DNA of 64,000 nucleotides from Glycomyces tenuis DSM 44171 (GCF_000427885.1 NZ_ATYW01000009.1:208969-272968); one strand, 5' to 3'. Counted from the first letter of the stretch, positions 25,102 through 34,191 are shown. Made by a program: numbers and translations. Notes: generated by a model from the sequence alone, not told the origin.

Positions 25102-26438
25102 CGAACGCCGTCATGTGCGTCGACGTCGGCTCGACCTACACCAAGGCCGCCGCCGTCGACGCCGCCACCGGTGTGCTCCTCGGGACGGCATCGCATCCGA
25201 CCACACTCGGCACCGACGTCATGGACGGTCTGACCGCGGCCGCCGAGGCGGCGGTCCCGCCAGGGGCGAACGTGATCGACACCTTGGTGTGCTCCTCGGC
25301 CGGAGGCGGCCTGCGGCTGGGGGTGATCGGCAACGAGCCGCTGGTGACGGCCAGGGCGGCCTACCGAGCGGGGCTCTCGGCCGGAGCCAGAGTGGTGGAG
25401 GTCTGCGCCGGTGCCATCGGAGCGGCCGACATGGAGCGGCTCGCCGAGGCCCGACCGGACGTCCTGCTGCTGGCGGGAGGCACCGACGGCGGCGACGAGA
25501 CCGCGCTCAGGACCCATGCCGAGGCCCTGGCCGCCTCCGGGGTCCGCGTCCCGGTCGTCTTCGCGGGCAACGCCGCGGCGGCGGCGGACATACGCAAGCT
25601 CCTCACCGGTGCCGGACTCGATCTGACCTGTGTGGACAATGTCCTGCCGCGCATAGGCGACCTCAGCCCCGTCCCCGCGCGGACCGCGCTCCGCGAGGTG
25701 TTCCTGCGCCATGTGATCGCGGGGAAGCACCTCTCGGCCCGAGCCGACTTCACCGACATGGTCAAGGCCGCCACCCCGGACGCCGTTCTGACCGGCATCG
25801 AGCTCCTGACCGACCTGCTCGGTGAGGACCTGCTCGCGGTGGACGTCGGCGGCGCGACCACCGACGTGTACTCGGTGCTCACGCCCGACGCTGAGCGCAG
25901 TGGTCCGCGCGCCGAAGCCGCCGGAACCGCCTGGCGCTCGAGAACGGTCGAAGGCGACCTGGGCGTGCGCCACACGGCGACCGGCGTCGTCGAGGCGGCC
26001 GAGGCCGACGGTCTCGATGTCCCCGCCGCGATCCGCGGCGCCGCTCGCCACCGCGCCGAACACCCCGACTTCAGGGCGGAGACCGAAGCGGAGCAAAGGA
26101 TCGACGCCGAACTGAGCGCGCTCGCGGCGACCGTGGCGGTCGGCCGCCATGCCAGAGGCGAGCGCATCGGCGGCCCGACCGAGCCGCTCCGAGGCGGCAA
26201 GGACCTGGCCGCGGTCGAACTCGTGATCGGCTCGGGAGGCGTCCTGCGACGAGATCCCGAATCACCGCAGTGGCTCAGCGAAGCGGTCTGCGACCACACC
26301 GCCGGAGGATTCCGCCCGCCGACCGCCGCCAGAGTCGTCATCGACGCCTCCTATGCGCTCGCCCCGGCCGGACTCCTGGTCACCGCCGGGCACCGGCAAG
26401 CCGCCGAGGCACTGCTGCTGTCGGCCTTCGACGTCTGA
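25098..26438 (+). CDS. MutL/GlmL-like ATPase, probable reactivator of the B12 aminomutase
   Basis: ASKHA-fold ATPase, 446 aa, related to GlmL/MutL of glutamate mutase clusters. The phosphate-1 loop is 'CVDVGSTYTKAAAVD' (residues 7-21) and the second is 'LLAVDVGGATTDVYSV' near residue 250; 'LLLAGGTDGGDE' near 130 is also diagnostic. Its homologues accompany coenzyme-B12 mutases. Its position as the last gene of the kamDE operon, with a four-base overlap, suggests that it exchanges inactivated cobalamin in KamDE. Confidence 0.88.
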   Translation: MTNAVMCVDVGSTYTKAAAVDAATGVLLGTASHPTTLGTDVMDGLTAAAEAAVPPGANVIDTLVCSSAGGGLRLGVIGNEPLVTARAAYRAGLSAGARVVEVCAGAIGAADMERLAEARPDVLLLAGGTDGGDETALRTHAEALAASGVRVPVVFAGNAAAAADIRKLLTGAGLDLTCVDNVLPRIGDLSPVPARTALREVFLRHVIAGKHLSARADFTDMVKAATPDAVLTGIELLTDLLGEDLLAVDVGGATTDVYSVLTPDAERSGPRAEAAGTAWRSRTVEGDLGVRHTATGVVEAAEADGLDVPAAIRGAARHRAEHPDFRAETEAEQRIDAELSALAATVAVGRHARGERIGGPTEPLRGGKDLAAVELVIGSGGVLRRDPESPQWLSEAVCDHTAGGFRPPTAARVVIDASYALAPAGLLVTAGHRQAAEALLLSAFDV

Positions 26439-26450
26439 GAACGGCCCCGT

Positions 26451-27050
26451 TCACGGGCGCGGCCGGAGCCCGTCGAAGACCACCCCCAGCGCCCGCCCGC
26501 GCAGCGCGCGGTCGCTCCGCAACTGCTCGGCGGTCCGCGCGGCTCCTATGAGGATGGCGTTCAGCTCCTCCACGCCCACGTCGCGGCGCACGGCTCCGCC
26601 GTCCTGTGCGCGCGCCAGCAGGCGTCCGACGGCGGCGGTCAGCTCCGCCCTCGCCACCGGGTAGTCCCCGCCTGCGGCTCTCGCGGCCACGTCGACGCCG
26701 GTGGCGGCGAGGGCGTCGGCGAAGGCGTGCTTGGTCGCGGCCAACTCCGCCCACGTCTCCAGAAAGCCGAAGAACGCGCCGCCGGGATCCGGCGAGTCCG
26801 CCAGCTCGCGAGCGCGCTCGGCCAGCCGCCGCAGCCGCCCGATGAACACCGCCTCGACCAGGTCCGGCTTGGTGGGGAAGTGTCTGAACACGGTGCCGAC
26901 GGCCACCCCGGCCTCGCCGGCGACCGCTTCGGTCGAGGCCTCCGGCCCCTTCGCGTCGAAGACGGCCTCGGCCGCGGCGAGGATGCGCTCGCGGTTGCGG
27001 CGCGCGTCGGCGCGCAGCGGCCGGCCTTCACCCGCCCTGGGTTCGCTCAT
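26451..27050 (-). CDS. TetR family regulator
   Basis: 199 aa. The helix-turn-helix is 'ASTEAVAGEAGVAVGTVFRHFPTKPDLVEAVF' (about residues 36-67), followed by a helical ligand domain. The ATG at 27050 has GGAGAGG upstream; an earlier in-frame ATG lies within the operator region and is unlikely. It is divergent from the SDR gene at 27139, with two matched palindromes between them, so it very likely represses that gene and itself. Confidence 0.9.
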   Translation of the reverse strand: MSEPRAGEGRPLRADARRNRERILAAAEAVFDAKGPEASTEAVAGEAGVAVGTVFRHFPTKPDLVEAVFIGRLRRLAERARELADSPDPGGAFFGFLETWAELAATKHAFADALAATGVDVAARAAGGDYPVARAELTAAVGRLLARAQDGGAVRRDVGVEELNAILIGAARTAEQLRSDRALRGRALGVVFDGLRPRP

Positions 27051-27071
27051 GCGGTCCGCCTCTCCGGTACG

Positions 27072-27100
27072 TTGACAAGATGAGTCTCCACTCATATTAT
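27072..27100 (+). promoter_or_regulatory. consensus promoter of the SDR gene
   Basis: TTGACA (27072-27077), a 17-base spacer and TATTAT (27095-27100) form a near-perfect housekeeping promoter, unusually strong for this GC-rich genome. The first TetR operator fills the spacer. Confidence 0.8.
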
Positions 27101-27120
27101 AAAGATGAGCTTTCACTCAT
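27080..27120. promoter_or_regulatory. paired TetR operators
   Basis: Two 16-bp sites of the form ATGAGnnTyCACTCAT occur at 27080-27095 and 27105-27120, 25 bp centre to centre, each with inverted 6-bp arms. The first lies between the -35 and -10 boxes, and the second covers the transcription start and the beginning of the SDR leader. This layout predicts tight repression. Confidence 0.8.
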
Positions 27121-27138
27121 CTTATAGGAGACAACACC

Positions 27139-28017
27139 ATGACCACTGTCGTGATGACCGGCGGCACCTCGGGAATCGGCGCGGTCGCCGCCGCGCGCCT
27201 CCGCGAAGCCGGAGCGAGACTGCTCATCGGCGGACGCACCGCCGGCGACGGCGTCCTGCGGCTCGACCTCGCCGACGCGCGAAGCGTCCGCGCCTTCGCC
27301 GCCACGGCCGCCGACCGCCTCGACGGCGCCCCCATCGACGCGCTCGTGCTGAACGCCGGCCTCTCCTTCGCCACCGACCGCAACCGCACCGCCGACGGCG
27401 TCGAGACCACCTTCGCCGTCAACCACCTCTCGCAGTACCTCCTGTTGCGGCTGCTGCTGCCCCGCCTCGCCGAAGGCGCGCGCGTCGTCCTCACCTCCAG
27501 CTCCACCCACGACCCCGAGCACGCGGGCGTCCTGCCCGCGCCCCGCCACGCCGACGCGGCGCTGCTGGCCGACCCCGATCGCGACCCCGCGCGAGACCCG
27601 AAACGGGCCGGCGGGCACGCCTACACCGCCTCCAAACTGTGCAACGTGCTCACCGTCGAAGCGCTCAACACGCGGGCCGAGGCCAGAGAGCGCCGGATCA
27701 CCGCGATCGCCTACGACCCCGGCCCCACGCCCGGGACCGGCCTCTCGCGGGACTTCAGCCCCGGCGTCAAACTCGTCTGGACCCTGCTCGGATCCCCGCT
27801 CGGCCGCCTGATGCCGCGGTTCAGCTCGCGCGCCGCCGCCGGAGGAACCATGGCCCGGCTGGCCCTCGGCGAGATCGAACCCCCGGCAGGCCGCCGCTAC
27901 GTCGCCCTCAGGCGCGGCAGGCCGCAGTGGACCGACCCTTCGGAGCTCGCCCGCGACCCGAAGGCGCGCGACGCGCTCTGGAACGACAGCGCCGCGATGC
28001 TGGACCTCGAAGCCTGA
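27139..28017 (+). CDS. SDR family oxidoreductase
   Basis: Short-chain dehydrogenase/reductase, 292 aa. The nucleotide motif is TGGTSGIG at residues 6-13, NAG is in 'LVLNAGLSFA', the catalytic serine is in 'VVLTSSSTHD', and the tyrosine/lysine pair is in 'YTASKLCNVL' (YxxxK). This resembles the retinol dehydrogenase/WW-oxidoreductase-like bacterial group. GGAG precedes the ATG. Control by the divergent TetR protein suggests that it handles a toxic aldehyde, ketone or xenobiotic; the substrate is unknown. Confidence 0.92.
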   Translation: MTTVVMTGGTSGIGAVAAARLREAGARLLIGGRTAGDGVLRLDLADARSVRAFAATAADRLDGAPIDALVLNAGLSFATDRNRTADGVETTFAVNHLSQYLLLRLLLPRLAEGARVVLTSSSTHDPEHAGVLPAPRHADAALLADPDRDPARDPKRAGGHAYTASKLCNVLTVEALNTRAEARERRITAIAYDPGPTPGTGLSRDFSPGVKLVWTLLGSPLGRLMPRFSSRAAAGGTMARLALGEIEPPAGRRYVALRRGRPQWTDPSELARDPKARDALWNDSAAMLDLEA

Positions 28018-28069
28018 CTGCGGTACAACTGCGAGGGCCCGAGCCGCGTCCGCTTCCGAGGAGGCCCGC

Positions 28070-29251
28070 ATGTCCGCCGATACTCCGTCTCCGCCGCGCT
28101 GGCACCGGCCGATGGCCCCGCGCCGCGCCGACGAGGCCCACCGCGCCGCCACTCCGCTCGAACTGCTCTACGACCTCGTGTTCGTCGTCGCCATCGCCCA
28201 AGCGGCCGTGGGCCTCCACCACGCCCTCGCCGAAGCCCACTGGCAGAGCGGGATCGTCGGCTACGCCATGGTCTTCTTCGCGATCTGGTGGGCCTGGCTC
28301 AACTTCGCGTGGTTCGCCTCGGCCTACGACACCGACGACACCCTCTACCGGATCGCGGTCATGGTCCAGATGGCCGGGGCGCTCATCCTCGCCGCGGGCA
28401 TCGAATCGGCCTTCGAGCACCGCGACTTCCTGGTCGTCACCATCGGCTACACCGTGATCCGCCTGGCGATGGTGTCCCAGTGGCTGCGCGCGGCCCGCGC
28501 CGACACCGGGCACCGCGCCGCCTGCCTGCGATACGCCGTCGGACTCACCATCGTCCAGATCGGATGGCTGTCGATCCTGGCGCTGCCCGACTCGGCCCGC
28601 GGCATCGCCTTCGCGGTCATGGTGTGCGCCGAACTGGCCGTGCCCGTCATCGCCGAGCGGGCCTCCGCCACCACCTGGCACCCCCACCACATCAGCGAGC
28701 GCTACAGCCTGTTCACCATCATCGTGCTCGGCGAGACCGTCCTGGCCTCGACACTGGCCGTCAAAGCCGCCTTCGACACCGGCCACGACCGAGTCCAGGT
28801 CCTCGTCACCGCGGCGGCCGGACTGGTCGTCCTCTTCTCGATGTGGTGGCTCTACTTCGACCGGCCCGTCCACGACCTCCTCACCAACCTGCGCATGGGA
28901 TTCCGCTGGGGCTACGGCCACTACTTCGTCTTCGCCTCGGCCGCCGCGGTCGGCGCCGGTACGGAGATCGCCGTCGAATCGATCGAGGGCGAGACTCACC
29001 TCGGCCCGATCGCCTCCGCGGCCCCCGTGGCGGTGGCCGTCGCCGTCTACGTCCTCAGCGTCTGGGGCCTCCAGGTCCTGCCGCGCGGCCGCGGCCAGTT
29101 GGCCTGGGCCTATCCGCTGTGCGCGGCCCTGGTGCTCGCCTCCGCCTTCGCGCCCCAGACCCTCGTGGTCATCGCGCTGCTCCTGGCGGGACTGGTGGCC
29201 TGGACGGTCGCCGTCAATCACCGCGAGGCCGTCCGGTTCCCGGCGAGCTGA
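28070..29251 (+). CDS. ltrA: low temperature requirement protein A family membrane protein
   Basis: 393 aa with about ten membrane helices. The N-terminal 'EAHRAATPLELLYDLVFVVAIAQAA'-like stretch (E-L-L-Y-D-L-V-F-V) and 'ERYSLFTIIVLGETVLAS' are the hallmark motifs of the LtrA family. Its biochemical role is not established. GAGGAGG precedes the ATG. It may be cotranscribed with the SDR gene 52 bases upstream. Confidence 0.92.
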   Translation: MSADTPSPPRWHRPMAPRRADEAHRAATPLELLYDLVFVVAIAQAAVGLHHALAEAHWQSGIVGYAMVFFAIWWAWLNFAWFASAYDTDDTLYRIAVMVQMAGALILAAGIESAFEHRDFLVVTIGYTVIRLAMVSQWLRAARADTGHRAACLRYAVGLTIVQIGWLSILALPDSARGIAFAVMVCAELAVPVIAERASATTWHPHHISERYSLFTIIVLGETVLASTLAVKAAFDTGHDRVQVLVTAAAGLVVLFSMWWLYFDRPVHDLLTNLRMGFRWGYGHYFVFASAAAVGAGTEIAVESIEGETHLGPIASAAPVAVAVAVYVLSVWGLQVLPRGRGQLAWAYPLCAALVLASAFAPQTLVVIALLLAGLVAWTVAVNHREAVRFPAS

Positions 29252-29287
29252 GCCCGCGCGCCCCGCGGCCGATACGATGGCGACACG

Positions 29288-32236
29288 ATGCGAGTGGAGA
29301 TCCTGGGCCCCCTGCGAGTGCGCGACGACGCCGGCCGCGACATCCATATCGGAGGCAAACGGCTCGGCGCCGTCCTGACCCGCCTCGCCCTCGACCCGGG
29401 GAAGACCGTCGCGGCCGCCTCGCTCGTCCGCGCCGTCTGGCCGGACGGCGGTCCGAGCGACGCCGCCCACGCGCTCCAGTCGCTCGTCTCCCGGCTGCGC
29501 CGAGCACTGCCCGACGGCGCAGAAGTACGCTCCGCGGACGACGGCTACCGCCTCGCGCTGCCGCCCGACGCCGTCGACGCCCACCGCTTCGAGCGCCTCG
29601 CCCGCGAAGGGCGCCTCGCGCTCGAGGACGGCCGCCGCGAGACCGCCGCGGCCCTGCTCCACGAGGCCCTCGCCCTCTGGCGAGGCGAGCCCCTCGTCGA
29701 GCTGCCCGACATGGTCGCGGCCGCCACCCGCCTCAACGAACTCCGCCTCACCGCGCTCGAAGACCGCTTCGCCGCCGAGGCGCCGGACCGCGCCGCCGAG
29801 TCGATCCCCGAACTCACCGAGCTGACCGAGGCCCATCCGCTCCGCGAACGCCTGCACGCCCTCCTGATCGACGCGCTGCGCGCCGACGGGCGCGGGGCCG
29901 AAGCGCTGGCCGCCTTCGAGCGGATCCGAGAGCGCCTCGCCGACCGCCTCGGCGCCGACCCCGGGCCGCAGCTGCGCGAAGCGCACCTCGCCGCCCTCCG
30001 GGCCGAGCCGACCGAACGCCGAGGCAACCTCAGAGCACCGATCAACCGGCTCATCGGCCGCGACGCCGAACGCGCCCGGATCGCCGAGCGCCTCGACACG
30101 GGCCGCCTGGTCACCCTCGTCGGGCCCGGGGGAGTGGGCAAGACCCGCCTGACCACGGCAGTCGCCGCCGAACAGACGCACCCGGGCGGCGTCTGGATGG
30201 TCGAGCTCGCCGCCGTGACCGACCCGGCCGACGTCGGCCAGGCCGCCGTGGCCGCGCTCGGCCTGCGCGACACCGCCATGCCGCGCGAGGCGCTGACCAA
30301 GCTGTCCGAAGCGCTCGGCGCCGGTGAGACGCTGCTGGTGCTCGACAACTGCGAACACGTCGTCGACGCCGCCGCCGCACTGGCCGCCGAGCTGCTCGGC
30401 CGATGCCCGAACCTGTCCATCCTGACCACCGGCCGTGAGCCGCTCGGCATCACCGGCGAGCTGCTGGTGCCCGTCCTGCCACTCGACGCCGACGCGGCCG
30501 TGCGGCTCTTCACCGAACGCGCCAGGGCGGCGCGGCCCGATTTCGAACCGACCGCGCTGGTCGCCGAGCTCTGCGAGCGCCTCGACCGGCTCCCGCTGGC
30601 GATCGAACTGGCCGCCGCCCGCCTGCGCACCATGCCCCTGGACACCATCATGTCCAAACTGGATGACCGTTTCGCGCTGCTGCGCGGCGGCAGCCGCACC
30701 GCCCTGCCCCGCCACCGGGCCCTGAGCGCCGTCGTCGCCTGGAGCTGGGAGCTGCTCGACGAGGACGAGCGGTCGGGCGCCGAACGTCTCGCCGTCTGCG
30801 CCGGAGGGTTCACCGCCGATGCGGCCGAACACCTCGACGCCCCACTGGGATCCCTGGTGGACAAGTCGCTGGTCCAGTTCGACGGCGACCGCTACCGGAT
30901 GCTGGAGACGGTCAGGGAATACACCCTCGCGCAAGCGAAGAACACCGAAGCCGCGCGCGCCGCCCACGCCGCCTACTTCCTCGACCTCGCCGAACGCGCC
31001 GAACCGCGACTGCGCGGTCCCGAGCAGCTGCCTTGGCTCTCGCGGCTGACCGCCGAACGCGACAACCTCAACACCGCCGTCGACTACGCCTGCGAGAGCG
31101 GCGACGCCGACACCGCGATCCGCCTCTGCGCCGCCCTCGGCCACTTCTGGGCCATCCACGGCGAGCACGGCGCCGCGCTCGCCAGACTGCTCGCCGCCCA
31201 CACCCTCCCCGGCCCGGCCCCGAGCGGCTCACGAGCCGCCGCCACGACCCTCTGCCTGTTCCACGCCCTGTTCGCCGGGGAACCCGACGCGGTGCTCACC
31301 GCCGAGCCGCCGCTGCGCCCGGCCGACCCGATCGGCAAGGCCCTCCACGCGATGCTCACCGGCGCCGAGACGCCCGTGCCCGAACTCGCGGCCGTACCGC
31401 CAGACCCCTGGAAACGCGGCATGTTCGCACTGGTCAGGGCCCTCGGCAGCGGCAACGGCGGCACTTTCGAGCAGATGCACCGCGAACTGCTCGCCGCCAG
31501 CGCCGGATTCCGCGAGGCCGGCGACCGCTGGGGGCTGGCCAGCGCCTTGACCTACGCCGCGCTCGCCACCGTCGCCTTGGGCGACTTCGAGACGGCGCTG
31601 GAGGAGATCGACGAGGCCGTGGCGGTCGCCGCCGAACTCGGCTCCAACGACTACCAGCGGGTGTGGCGGGCCGTCATCCGAATCGGCGCGGGCCGGCTCG
31701 ACCGGGCCCGCGATGAGCTGAGCGGCATCGCCGCGACCGCCGCCGGACTGCCGGCCGCCATAGCCGGCGTGTCGCTCGCCGAACTGGCCCGCCACGCGGA
31801 CGACCACCGAGCGGCGGAGCGGCACCTCGACGGCGTTGCCGGGCACACCGCCGCCGACCCGATGCTCCAGACGATGCTCTGGGACGGGCGCGGGCGCCTC
31901 GCGGTCGAGACCGGCGCGGCCCGCGAGGCGGCGACCGCGTTCAAGCGCGCCTTCGACCTCGCCCGCTGCACCGGCGACATGGGCCTGGTGGCGGCGGTGG
32001 CCGTGGGGATCGCCATGCTGCTGCACCGCCGCGGCGAACCGGTCACCGCGGCGGAGCTGCTGGGAGCGGCCTCTCCGTGGGACCTCGGCATGTCCGGCCT
32101 CGACACCAGGCGCCTGGCGGAGCACCTGCGCGCCGAACTGGGCGAGCGCGCCTTCGCCGAGGCCCGGGACCGTGGCCGAGACCTCGGCCGTGAGGGCACG
32201 CTCGCCCTGGTGGAGACTCAGACCCGCCGCTGGTAG
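29288..32236 (+). CDS. AfsR/SARP family transcriptional regulator with NB-ARC ATPase and TPR-like domains
   Basis: Large regulator, 982 aa. Residues 1-90 form the OmpR-type winged helix, ending 'DAAHALQSLVSRLRRALPDGA'. Residues 98-240 form the bacterial transcriptional activator domain. Residues 250-500 form an STAND/NB-ARC-type ATPase with the P-loop GPGGVGKT near 279-286 and Walker B 'LLVLDNCEHV'. The rest is helical TPR-like repeats. SARPs bind heptameric direct repeats 11 bp apart; such a set lies upstream of the adjacent DrrA-like gene. Its 3' end overlaps the convergent permease gene by 19 bases. Confidence 0.92.
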   Translation: MRVEILGPLRVRDDAGRDIHIGGKRLGAVLTRLALDPGKTVAAASLVRAVWPDGGPSDAAHALQSLVSRLRRALPDGAEVRSADDGYRLALPPDAVDAHRFERLAREGRLALEDGRRETAAALLHEALALWRGEPLVELPDMVAAATRLNELRLTALEDRFAAEAPDRAAESIPELTELTEAHPLRERLHALLIDALRADGRGAEALAAFERIRERLADRLGADPGPQLREAHLAALRAEPTERRGNLRAPINRLIGRDAERARIAERLDTGRLVTLVGPGGVGKTRLTTAVAAEQTHPGGVWMVELAAVTDPADVGQAAVAALGLRDTAMPREALTKLSEALGAGETLLVLDNCEHVVDAAAALAAELLGRCPNLSILTTGREPLGITGELLVPVLPLDADAAVRLFTERARAARPDFEPTALVAELCERLDRLPLAIELAAARLRTMPLDTIMSKLDDRFALLRGGSRTALPRHRALSAVVAWSWELLDEDERSGAERLAVCAGGFTADAAEHLDAPLGSLVDKSLVQFDGDRYRMLETVREYTLAQAKNTEAARAAHAAYFLDLAERAEPRLRGPEQLPWLSRLTAERDNLNTAVDYACESGDADTAIRLCAALGHFWAIHGEHGAALARLLAAHTLPGPAPSGSRAAATTLCLFHALFAGEPDAVLTAEPPLRPADPIGKALHAMLTGAETPVPELAAVPPDPWKRGMFALVRALGSGNGGTFEQMHRELLAASAGFREAGDRWGLASALTYAALATVALGDFETALEEIDEAVAVAAELGSNDYQRVWRAVIRIGAGRLDRARDELSGIAATAAGLPAAIAGVSLAELARHADDHRAAERHLDGVAGHTAADPMLQTMLWDGRGRLAVETGAAREAATAFKRAFDLARCTGDMGLVAAVAVGIAMLLHRRGEPVTAAELLGAASPWDLGMSGLDTRRLAEHLRAELGERAFAEARDRGRDLGREGTLALVETQTRRW

Positions 32237-33033
32237 GCCCAGACCGACAGCGGCACCAGGACCACGAGGAACCCCGCCGACCACAGCAGCGTCGCGGTCA
32301 CCGGCCCGGCCACCGGGCCGCCCACGAGCAGACCCCGCACGGCCTCCACGCCGTGCGTGACCGGGTTGACGTCGACCCAGGCCCGCAGCCACCCCGGCAT
32401 GGTCTCGACCGGCGCGACCATGCTGGTGCCGAACGCCAGCGGGAAGATCCCGAGGAACGCGACGGTCTGCACGATCGCCTCCTCTTTGATCAGCACGCCG
32501 ACGAAGACGCTGATCCAGCTGAGCGAGAAGCCGAGCGCCACCGCCACGCCGCAGGCGGCCAGCGCCGAGGGCAGATCGGTCTCGACCCGGAACCCCATCA
32601 GGTAGCCGACGGCGAACAGCGTCACCAAGGTGACGACGTACCGCGCCGAGTCGGCGACCACCGACCCGATCAGCGGCGCCGAACGGCCGATCGGCATGGA
32701 GCGGAACCGGTCGAAGACGCCCTTCTTGATGTCGCGGTTGATGCTCATGCCCGTCGCCAGCAGCCCGGCCATCACCGTGGTCATCACCATGATCCCCGGG
32801 AAGAGATAGCGCAGGTACTCGCCGGTCGAACCCGCCACGGCCCCGCCGAACAGGTAGACGAACAGCAGCAGGAACATGACCGGCATGAACAGCGCGTCGA
32901 GGAAGATGCCCGGATTGCGCCGGACCTTGGTGAGCTCGCGGCCGGTGAGCGCGAGACTGTGCCGGGCGAGCCGCCACCGCTTCGGCTCGTTCACGATGGA
33001 CGGCCTGGTCTGCTCGCGGACGTCGGTGGTCAT
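32218..33033 (-). CDS. ABC-2 type export permease (DrrB-like)
   Basis: Membrane subunit of a drug or lipid exporter, 271 aa with six helices; 'YLFPGIMVMTTVMAGLLATGMSINRDIKKGVFDRFRSMPI' is the characteristic ABC-2 transport segment. Its ATG overlaps the stop of the ATPase gene (ATGA). The pair resembles daunorubicin resistance DrrAB; the cargo is unknown. Confidence 0.9.
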   Translation of the reverse strand: MTTDVREQTRPSIVNEPKRWRLARHSLALTGRELTKVRRNPGIFLDALFMPVMFLLLFVYLFGGAVAGSTGEYLRYLFPGIMVMTTVMAGLLATGMSINRDIKKGVFDRFRSMPIGRSAPLIGSVVADSARYVVTLVTLFAVGYLMGFRVETDLPSALAACGVAVALGFSLSWISVFVGVLIKEEAIVQTVAFLGIFPLAFGTSMVAPVETMPGWLRAWVDVNPVTHGVEAVRGLLVGGPVAGPVTATLLWSAGFLVVLVPLSVWAYQRRV

Positions 33034-33983
33034 GCCGCGGACTCCTCTCGTTCGTCATGGCGCCCGGTCAGGGCGAAGAACACCTCGTCGAGACTGGGCA
33101 GGCGCAGCGACAGTTCGGCCACCTCGACGCTCGCCGCGTCGAGCGCCTGCGTGATCTCGGTGAGCGCCCCGGCCGCGTCGACCGGGACGGTGAGCGTCCC
33201 GCCGCCGGTCGCGGTGGGCTCGCGGCCCGAGACGGCGCGCAGGACCTTGGCGGCGACCCCCGCCCGCTCGGGATCGGCGGAGCGGACGGCGATGGTCAGG
33301 CCGCCGACGATCCGCTTGAGCTCGGCGGGCGTGCCGTGGGCGATCACCCTGCCGTGGTCGATCACGGTGATGTCGTCGGCCAGCGCCTCGGCCTCCTCCA
33401 GGTACTGGGTGGTGAGCAGGACCGTCCTGCCCTCGGCCGCCATCGCCCGGATGGTGCGCCACAGGTCCTCGCGCTTGCCGGGATCGAGCCCGGTGGTCGG
33501 CTCGTCGAGGAAGACGATCCGCGGGTCGCCGATCATGCCCGCCGCCAGGTCGAGGCGCCGCCGCATGCCGCCCGAGTAGGTCGAGACGCGCCGCGAGGCG
33601 GCGTCGGCCAGCCCGAAGCGGCCGAGCAGCTCGTCGGCCCGGGCCCCGGCGGTCGCCCGGCCCATGTCGAGCAGCCTGCCGAACAGGACGAGGTTCTCGC
33701 GGGCGGTCAGATCCTCGTCGACCGAGGCGTACTGGCCGGTCAGCCCGATCAGGCGCCGCACCTCGGCGGCGCGTTTGACGACGTCGAGGCCGCCGACCTC
33801 GGCCCGCCCCTCGTCGGGGCGCAGCAGGGTCGCGAGGATGCGGATGGCCGTGGTCTTGCCCGCGCCGTTCGGCCCGAGCACGCCGAGGACGGTCCCGGAT
33901 CGGGCGGCCAGGTCGACCCCGGCGAGCGCCGTCGTCTTCCCGAACCGTTTCACCAGTCCTTCTGCTTCGAATGCGTAGTCCAT
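33030..33983 (-). CDS. ABC-2 export ATP-binding protein (DrrA-like)
   Basis: ATPase subunit, 317 aa. Walker A is G37-PNGAGK-T44, the signature is 'YSGGMRRRLDLAAGMI' and Walker B is 'RIVFLDEPTTGLDP'. The C-terminal 90 residues form the DrrA-type regulatory extension ('SLRLPSLDEVFFALTGRH'). The ATG at 33983 is taken as start; a further in-frame start exists at 34010. Three 11-bp-spaced heptamers lie 23-51 bases upstream, suggesting control by the neighbouring SARP. Confidence 0.92.
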   Translation of the reverse strand: MDYAFEAEGLVKRFGKTTALAGVDLAARSGTVLGVLGPNGAGKTTAIRILATLLRPDEGRAEVGGLDVVKRAAEVRRLIGLTGQYASVDEDLTARENLVLFGRLLDMGRATAGARADELLGRFGLADAASRRVSTYSGGMRRRLDLAAGMIGDPRIVFLDEPTTGLDPGKREDLWRTIRAMAAEGRTVLLTTQYLEEAEALADDITVIDHGRVIAHGTPAELKRIVGGLTIAVRSADPERAGVAAKVLRAVSGREPTATGGGTLTVPVDAAGALTEITQALDAASVEVAELSLRLPSLDEVFFALTGRHDEREESAA

Positions 33984-34005
33984 GCCCCGAAGGCTCCGCG
34001 CCCGC

Positions 34006-34034
34006 CTCACAGCACGCTCACACGGCGCTCACAC
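34006..34034 (-). promoter_or_regulatory. candidate SARP binding site (three heptamers, 11-bp spacing)
   Basis: CTCACAG at 34006, CTCACAC at 34017 and CTCACAC at 34028 (plus-strand reading) start exactly 11 bp apart, one helical turn. This is the direct-repeat layout known for AfsR/SARP proteins. They lie just upstream of the DrrA-like gene and within 2 kb of a SARP gene. I see no clear -10 box eight bases downstream, so the exact promoter, or an alternative start codon, remains open. Confidence 0.55.
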
Positions 34035-34191
34035 CGTTCGCGCCCGCCTGTGAACCCCGACCGGGCGGCGCGTCGACAGCGGGTGCCGCTCATCGAAGGC
34101 GCGGCGAGGCAACCCGATCGGGCCCCGGCCGCGTCTTACCGTCGTACACCGCCGCTCCGCCGCGATGCCGACGGACGGCGGCGGCGCACGA

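Noticed and set aside
27908..31201. 1097-codon open frame on the minus strand, antisense to the SDR end, ltrA and the SARP gene
   Set aside because: It is a codon-bias shadow of well-recognised genes on the plus strand; its translation is Gly/Arg-rich with no domain.
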